43,404 nt of DNA from an uncultured Ruminococcus sp. GTDB taxonomy: Bacteria > Bacillota > Clostridia > Oscillospirales > Ruminococcaceae. Location of the stretch: assembly GCA_947178575.1 (NCBI GenBank), contig CAMWYX010000016.1:1-43404 (forward strand). Direction: 5' to 3'. This document shows positions 38,123 through 43,404 of this stretch, one piece after another (within the stretch, counting starts at the first letter, position 1; each line of letters begins with the position of its first letter). The notes beneath the pieces are model-generated. The model made no database searches. It was not told the DNA's origin and saw nothing but the letters and a program-made list of their open reading frames with translations. The translations under genes and the position numbers were made by a program.

Positions 38123-40828
38123 ATGAAGAAAAAAAAGAATATTATCCATAATACAAGCGGAATAACAGTCTGTGACAGTATTGTAATGTCCGTCAAAGAC
38201 AAACATATGGATATGCGGAAGATTGAATCTGTTTTTATTGCCGTTGCAGGATATATTTCCGTACTCATGGTTTTTCTTACCATGTTTGATTTTAAGTACA
38301 ATAAACCGGCGGTTATAATGTCGGCGGTGATTTTTTCTGTTGTTTATATAGTACTTTCCCTTATCGGAAAAAATGCATTGTGGCTTATTGTTGTTACGGT
38401 TGCTGCCGGATTTGCAGCCGCATTCAGGATTATAGATTTGGCGGCGGCAGGATATAAATATGTGTACAATGTAATCTATAAGGCAGCGTATCACAGTGAT
38501 ATAGAATATTATAAATTCCTTGATAACTCTCTTGAATACGAATCAACAACGGCTTTCTTTATACTCTGCGTGTGGCTGATTGCTCTGATAATATATATAT
38601 TTACAATATATCATCAGCACCCTTTGCCTCCGCTTATAGTTGTGTTTCCTATTCTTGAAATAGGAATGTATAACGGACTTAAAGTTCCTGTTTTATGGGG
38701 AATGATGGCGATTGGTTATCTTCTGGCTGAGTTTGCCATGTGTACTATCGATATAGGCGAGTATTACGGCGGAAACGGCGGATTTGTCCGGAAAGATGAT
38801 TTGTTTTTCCCGAAAAGGCAGATGAAACTAAAAGTAACCGAAAAATGCGGTCTGTATATCATTGTTCTTACGCTTGCAGTCGCAGGAATTGCAACTCTCG
38901 GAATAAAAATTACAGGATATAAAAGAAGCGAGGAACTCAATCAGAAACGTATCAATATAAGAGATGCAGTAAATTCGTTTTCGATTGAACATCTTGCAGA
39001 CAGTATTTCTGATATTACTGCTGCTTTCGGTTTTACGTTCAGGATTGAATCGCATAAACTCGGAAATATTTCATCAATGAAGTATAAAGATATAACAGAT
39101 ATGACAGTTAAATTCGACAGTGCGGTGAACGGAGCAATATATCTTAAAGAGTATACCGGTTCGGTATACCGGAATAATGAATGGTTCAGTCTGCCGGACT
39201 CTGCATATAAACACGAAATTTTCAGCAGTTTTAAAACCTATGATATATATCCTCAGGATTTTCCTTTTAAATTCAACAGACTTATAAATCCTGAAACTCC
39301 GGAGCATACTGTCTGGATAGATTCCATGCTTAAAGGAGAACGCAGTTTTGCTCCTTACGGTTCGGACAGTACAGGAATACTCAGCTATAACAACGACAGT
39401 GATATGACATCAAAAAAACGTATGAAAGATGAATATTCCTATACGTTCAGCCATGTCAGTGCAGAAAATACCTGCATTTCCCTTATACCGCCGGTTCGGA
39501 ACGTATATACTCTCGACAGCATAGAGGACGAGGATATCCGTGAAATGATTCTTGAATACGGAAACAAAAAGGGTCTTGTAAGCTATGATTCATATCTTTC
39601 GCTCGATTCGGAAATACCGGCAAATATAAATGAAATGTATAGTGAACCGTCGCTTATTCTTGCCGAACTTATTCAGGAAGATTATGAAAAATTCGTATAC
39701 GATAATTATTTACAGATTCCGGACGATACAAATATAGCGGAAGTCCGTGAAGCATTTGCCGATATACTTGATACATCGGAAGCCGGTGACAGTGCCGTGA
39801 AAAAAATTGAAGTTCTTACCGCTCTCCGGAACAGAGTTTCCGAAATGGCAGAATATTCGCTCCAGCCTGGTAAAACTCCGAAAAACAGGGACTTTATAAA
39901 TTATTTCCTTATGGAGAATCATAAAGGATACTGCACTCATTATGCAACTTCGGGAGTTATTCTTTCACGTATGGCAGGAATACCGGCACGTTATGCGACC
40001 GGCTATGTTGTCGTCGGAGATGATTTCAGCAGTGACAACAGAAACGATGACGGTACATATACAATAGATGTAAAGGATAACCGCAGTCACGCATGGGTTG
40101 AAGTTTATCTCAACGGATACGGCTGGGTTCCTTTTGAATTTACGGCAGGCTATACGGAACAGACTATCGATACAACTCCGACTACCACCGTAACCACGGT
40201 TATTACAGAGACCGAAACAACTGCTGTTGAAAATTCCGAAACCGAACCGGCAGATACTACAGATGCTCCTGATAATACAACACAACATCAGAACGGTCAC
40301 CAGCAGAATACCACTTCTGTGACTTCAAATGCAATAACTGTTACTACCGGAGGACATATGTCCGGAGCAGGCGGAGATGGCGGTTTTGAAGTGCCGGAAT
40401 CAGTAAAAAATGCGGTTTATTATATTGTAATAGCAATCTGTGCCGTTGCTGTGATTGTTATTCGCCGAAGAATTATAATCGCTTTCAGAAAAAAACATTT
40501 TACTAAGGGTTCATCGTCGAGACGTGCGGAATATATGTTCAGATATATTGAACAGATTTTCGCATATGTGGATATAAAACGTGATGAAATGCAGTTTACC
40601 GAATTTGCAGAATATGCAGAATCACGCATCGGAGGACGGTATTTCTCAGAGGGAGAATTTTCGGAATTTATGAATACAGCTCTGTATGCGGTATTTTCAG
40701 GAAATTCGCCGTCAGATGAAGAACTCGGAAAATGTATGAAATTTGCTGATGAAACTGCAAAGAGAATCTATGAAAATGCAAATATCTTAGGAAAACTCTA
40801 CCTCAAAATAATACTCTGTTATATGTAA
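38123..40828 (+). CDS. Membrane transglutaminase-like protein
   Basis: A 901-residue membrane protein: N-terminal helices (about 35-260), an extracellular part with a transglutaminase-like domain (about 560-690), a Thr-rich linker (about 680-760), one helix near 761-780 and a C-terminal cytoplasmic DUF4129-like tail. The catalytic candidates are Cys604 (GYCTHYATSG), His656 (NRSHAWVEVY) and Glu672 (WVPFEF) where Asp is more usual; the Glu variant is seen in other Firmicutes members, from memory. It may be a protease or cross-linking enzyme acting on the cell surface. It starts 5 bases after DUF58, closing the operon. Confidence 0.9.
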   Translation: MKKKKNIIHNTSGITVCDSIVMSVKDKHMDMRKIESVFIAVAGYISVLMVFLTMFDFKYNKPAVIMSAVIFSVVYIVLSLIGKNALWLIVVTVAAGFAAAFRIIDLAAAGYKYVYNVIYKAAYHSDIEYYKFLDNSLEYESTTAFFILCVWLIALIIYIFTIYHQHPLPPLIVVFPILEIGMYNGLKVPVLWGMMAIGYLLAEFAMCTIDIGEYYGGNGGFVRKDDLFFPKRQMKLKVTEKCGLYIIVLTLAVAGIATLGIKITGYKRSEELNQKRINIRDAVNSFSIEHLADSISDITAAFGFTFRIESHKLGNISSMKYKDITDMTVKFDSAVNGAIYLKEYTGSVYRNNEWFSLPDSAYKHEIFSSFKTYDIYPQDFPFKFNRLINPETPEHTVWIDSMLKGERSFAPYGSDSTGILSYNNDSDMTSKKRMKDEYSYTFSHVSAENTCISLIPPVRNVYTLDSIEDEDIREMILEYGNKKGLVSYDSYLSLDSEIPANINEMYSEPSLILAELIQEDYEKFVYDNYLQIPDDTNIAEVREAFADILDTSEAGDSAVKKIEVLTALRNRVSEMAEYSLQPGKTPKNRDFINYFLMENHKGYCTHYATSGVILSRMAGIPARYATGYVVVGDDFSSDNRNDDGTYTIDVKDNRSHAWVEVYLNGYGWVPFEFTAGYTEQTIDTTPTTTVTTVITETETTAVENSETEPADTTDAPDNTTQHQNGHQQNTTSVTSNAITVTTGGHMSGAGGDGGFEVPESVKNAVYYIVIAICAVAVIVIRRRIIIAFRKKHFTKGSSSRRAEYMFRYIEQIFAYVDIKRDEMQFTEFAEYAESRIGGRYFSEGEFSEFMNTALYAVFSGNSPSDEELGKCMKFADETAKRIYENANILGKLYLKIILCYM

Positions 40829-40835
40829 CTATTAA

Positions 40836-40880
40836 AAATCCCTCTTTTCACGGACATAGGTCTGATGAAAAGAGGGATTT
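40836..40880. terminator. Terminator between the moxR operon and metY
   Basis: AAATCCCTCTTTTCA (40836-40850) pairs perfectly with TGAAAAGAGGGATTT (40866-40880) over 15 bp with a 15-base loop. The T tract follows on the minus strand (after 40836), so it best serves the convergent cysteine operon; it could also slow plus-strand transcription. Confidence 0.85.
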
Positions 40881-40909
40881 CTGCAAGATATATTGTCTTT
40901 GATTATTTA

Positions 40910-42190
40910 TTACTTTACCGCATCGAATCCGTGCTGTAAATCGGCAATTATATCGTCGATATGTTCCGTGCCGATTGAAAGACGTATTGTATTCGGCTTG
41001 ATTCCGGCTGAAAGCAGTTCTGATTCATTCATTTGTGAATGGGTTGTTGATGCCGGATGAATTACAAGAGATTTAACATCGGCTACATTTGCAAGCAGTG
41101 AGAAAAGTTCAAGGCTTTCTGTAAATTTCTTTGCGGTATCGGCATCGCCCTTTATTTCAAACGTAAAGATTGAAGCTGCACCGTTTGAGAAATATTTATC
41201 ATAGAGTTCTTTTTCTTTTCCGTCTGTGAGTGACGGGTGATTTACTTTTTCGACCTGCGGGTGATTTTTAAGGAAATCCACAACTTTCAGTGCATTTTCA
41301 ACGTGTCTTTCAAGACGGAGCGAAAGAGTCTCGAGACCCTGAAGGAGCAGGAAAGAATTGAACGGCGAAATAGTTGCACCCTGGTCACGCATAAGAGTTG
41401 TGCGGAGTTTCATGATATATGCAATATTTCCGCACGCCTCCGTGAATACTACTCCGTGATATGACGGATTCGGCTTTGAAAGTCCGGGGAATTTATCATT
41501 CTGCGACCAGTCGAAATTACCGGAATCAACCACAACTCCGCCCATTACAGTGCCGTGACCGCCGATAAATTTCGTAGCGGAATGCACAACAATATCCGCA
41601 CCGTGTTCGATTGGACGAAGAAGATAAGGTGTAGCAAAGGTATTGTCAACAATAAGCGGTATTCCGTGTCTGTGTGCGATTTCGGCTACTGCTTCAATAT
41701 CAAGAACATCGGAATTAGGGTTTCCGAGAGTTTCGGCGTAGAGAAGTTTTGTATTAGGTTTTATGGCTTTTTCAAAATTTTCGGGCGACGGGCTTACAAA
41801 AGTTGTTGTCAGACCCTGTTCAACGAGCGTATTTGCAAGAAGATTGTATGAACCGCCGTACAAATTAGTTGACGCAACAATATGGTCGCCGGCTGTGGCG
41901 ATGTTCTGGATTGCGTATGTAATAGCCGCCGAACCGGACGCCGTTGCGAGAGCAGCTGCACCGCCCTCAAGAGCAGCTATTCTTTTCTCGAAAACGTCGG
42001 AAGTAGGATTCATAAGTCTTGTATAAATATTTCCGCCCTCGGTGAGACCGAAACGTCCTGCCGCCTGTGCCGAATCTTTGAAAACATATGATGTTGTGGC
42101 GTATATCGGGACAGCTCTTGCATCGGTTGCAGAATCGGGATTTTCCTGTCCGACATGAATCTGCAATGTTTCAAATTTATAATTACTCAT
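40910..42190 (-). CDS. metY: O-acetylhomoserine sulfhydrylase (MetY-type)
   Basis: A 426-residue PLP enzyme of the Cys/Met metabolism family, forming homocysteine from O-acetylhomoserine and sulfide. The PLP lysine is Lys207 in [13 protein letters not shown]. The N-terminus [15 protein letters not shown] and the long form (about 430 residues) point to the MetY sulfhydrylase branch rather than the shorter MetB/MetC lyases; O-acetylserine use is possible. Minus-strand GGAGAAAT lies before the ATG at 42190. It is 35 bases after cysK on the same strand, giving a sulfur assimilation operon. Confidence 0.94.
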   Translation of the reverse strand: MSNYKFETLQIHVGQENPDSATDARAVPIYATTSYVFKDSAQAAGRFGLTEGGNIYTRLMNPTSDVFEKRIAALEGGAAALATASGSAAITYAIQNIATAGDHIVASTNLYGGSYNLLANTLVEQGLTTTFVSPSPENFEKAIKPNTKLLYAETLGNPNSDVLDIEAVAEIAHRHGIPLIVDNTFATPYLLRPIEHGADIVVHSATKFIGGHGTVMGGVVVDSGNFDWSQNDKFPGLSKPNPSYHGVVFTEACGNIAYIMKLRTTLMRDQGATISPFNSFLLLQGLETLSLRLERHVENALKVVDFLKNHPQVEKVNHPSLTDGKEKELYDKYFSNGAASIFTFEIKGDADTAKKFTESLELFSLLANVADVKSLVIHPASTTHSQMNESELLSAGIKPNTIRLSIGTEHIDDIIADLQHGFDAVK

Positions 42191-42225
42191 TATATTTCTC
42201 CTTTATATGCATTTTGATTTTCTCA

Positions 42226-43152
42226 TTATTCAAACATCGGTGTTGACAAATATCTGTCGCCTGTATCGGGAAGAAGAACGACTATATTTTTACCTTTGTT
42301 TTCGGGTTTTTTAGCTTCCTGAACTGCTGCCCATACGGCTGCACCTGATGAAATTCCTACAAGAATACCTTCTTTTCTTGCGATTTTCTTTCCTGTTGCG
42401 AAAGCGTCCTCATTTGAGACGGCAACGATTTCGTCATAAATACCGACATTAAGTGTATCCGGAACAAAACCCGCTCCGATTCCCTGAATTTTATGTGAAC
42501 CTGCTCTGCCCTCTGAAAGAACCGGAGAATCTTTAGGTTCGACTGCGATTATTTTAATATCCGGATTTTTTGATTTAAGATATTCGCCTGTTCCGCTGAT
42601 AGTACCGCCCGTACCGATTCCGGCAACGAAAATATCCACTTTGCCGTCGGTGTCCTCCCATATTTCAACGCCGGTTGTCTGCCTGTGAGCAAGAGGATTG
42701 GCAGGATTTGAAAACTGTGCCGGAATAAAGCTGTCCGGAATTTCCTTTGCGAGTTCGTCAGCCTTTGCTATAGCACCTTTCATACCCTTTGAACCCTCAG
42801 TAAGAACGAGTTCCGCACCGTATGCGTTCATGAGTTTTCGGCGTTCGATACTCATGGTTTCGGGCATTACGATTATAATTCTGTATCCTTTTGAGGCGGC
42901 GACAGCGGCGAGACCTATTCCTGTATTTCCGCTTGTCGGCTCGATGATTACGCTTCCGGATTTAAGTATTCCTTTTGCTTCGGCGTCTTCAATCATAGCC
43001 TTAGCGATTCTGTCCTTGACAGAACCGGCTGGGTTGAGATATTCGAGCTTTGCGATAATTGAAGCTTCGAGATTTTCATCGGATTCGATATTTTCGAGTT
43101 CGAGGAGAGGGGTATTTCCTACGAGTTCGGTAATTTTATGTTTTATATTCAT
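42226..43152 (-). CDS. cysK: Cysteine synthase (O-acetylserine sulfhydrylase)
   Basis: A 308-residue PLP enzyme making cysteine from O-acetylserine and sulfide. The PLP Lys46 lies in NPAGSVKDR, the substrate loop TSGNTG is at 73-78, and the phosphate loop GIGTGGTISGTG and SSGAA follow. It is a standard-length CysK. Minus-strand GGAGG lies 10 bases before the ATG at 43152. No T-box or S-box leader is seen in the short 5' region, about 40 bases. Confidence 0.96.
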   Translation of the reverse strand: MNIKHKITELVGNTPLLELENIESDENLEASIIAKLEYLNPAGSVKDRIAKAMIEDAEAKGILKSGSVIIEPTSGNTGIGLAAVAASKGYRIIIVMPETMSIERRKLMNAYGAELVLTEGSKGMKGAIAKADELAKEIPDSFIPAQFSNPANPLAHRQTTGVEIWEDTDGKVDIFVAGIGTGGTISGTGEYLKSKNPDIKIIAVEPKDSPVLSEGRAGSHKIQGIGAGFVPDTLNVGIYDEIVAVSNEDAFATGKKIARKEGILVGISSGAAVWAAVQEAKKPENKGKNIVVLLPDTGDRYLSTPMFE

Positions 43153-43198
43153 AATCAGAAACCTCCATTACTATTCCTATATATATACTATGCTTTAG

Positions 43199-43227
43199 AT
43201 TATATCACATTTTCCCTTAAAAGTCAA
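43199..43227 (-). promoter_or_regulatory. Promoter of the cysK-metY operon
   Basis: On the minus strand, TTGACT (43227-43222) and TATAAT (43204-43199) are 17 bases apart, with TGa before the -10. It lies 47 bases upstream of the cysK start. Confidence 0.8.
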
Positions 43228-43404
43228 TAGCTATCATAAATTTATATATTTTTGTAAGATTACATATTATTTTGGTTCTGTGAAGAAAAAAATTATAATG
43301 AACTGCTAATTTAAAATATTTAATGTAGTCCGGTGTGTAAACAGTAAAATCCAGACATTTTACTATAAATAAACGATATTTTATAATCAGATTTAATTAT
43401 ACTT
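43228..43404. other. A+T-rich right edge without a visible gene
   Basis: 177 bases of A+T-rich sequence between the cysK promoter and the window end. I see no ORF with a ribosome site, RNA gene or repeat in it. Confidence 0.6.

Noticed and set aside
43153-43198. A riboswitch or T-box in the cysK leader
   Set aside because: The predicted leader is only about 40 bases and shows no conserved T-box or S-box elements.

Overview
The window looks like chromosome from a cellulolytic, Gram-positive gut Clostridium relative, most likely a Ruminococcus. The evidence is a secreted GH5 glucanase ending in a dockerin (the cellulosome docking module), a V-type ATPase operon, purine-rich Shine-Dalgarno sites before nearly every gene, and many TTGACA-17-TATAAT promoters, often with a TGn extension. 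Nearly all of it is compact housekeeping operons. I see no prophage, complete insertion sequence, CRISPR array, tRNA or rRNA.

Layout. 1-5122: a MATE efflux pump, a small membrane-anchored protein, RecD2 helicase and an MreB-type actin. 5174-8003: a PAS/degenerate-GGDEF/EAL protein and a tyrosine recombinase with two changed catalytic positions, apparently one operon. 8073-9729: an ECF sigma factor overlapping its putative anti-sigma gene. 9786-12434: a Ca2+-type P-ATPase. 12483-21150: a full nine-gene V-ATPase operon (G, I, K, E, C, F, A, B, D), with a strong promoter, a terminator-like hairpin in its leader, and a K subunit carrying the Na+-binding residues. 21181-22512: the dockerin GH5 gene on the minus strand. 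22638-25700: an unrecognised protein made of two ~250-residue repeats, then enolase. 25697-27305: an RtcB RNA ligase unit with a strong promoter, a 27-codon leader ORF, an intrinsic terminator, a 14-bp palindrome, rtcB, and a 53-aa basic protein. 27381-28488: phosphofructokinase. 28502-29982 (minus): an S1-domain protein and an unknown 118-aa protein. 30157-35738: DUF951, RF1, Sua5/TsaC, CoaE, M18 aminopeptidase and a membrane acyltransferase. 35838-40828: a MoxR / DUF58 / transglutaminase operon. 40836-43227 (minus): sulfhydrylase MetY and cysteine synthase CysK.

How they fit together. Enolase and PFK serve glycolysis fed by plant-fibre sugars that the dockerin enzyme would help release. The V-ATPase and Ca2+ pump handle ion gradients. 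RF1, t6A synthesis and RtcB concern translation and RNA integrity. CysK and MetY assimilate sulfide.

The best candidate for something undescribed is the rtcB leader: its layout (promoter, short ORF, terminator, ligase gene) is that of a translation-controlled attenuator on an RNA-repair gene. This is inferred from sequence layout and is untested. Other points to check are the two-repeat protein, the altered recombinase and the V-ATPase leader hairpin.
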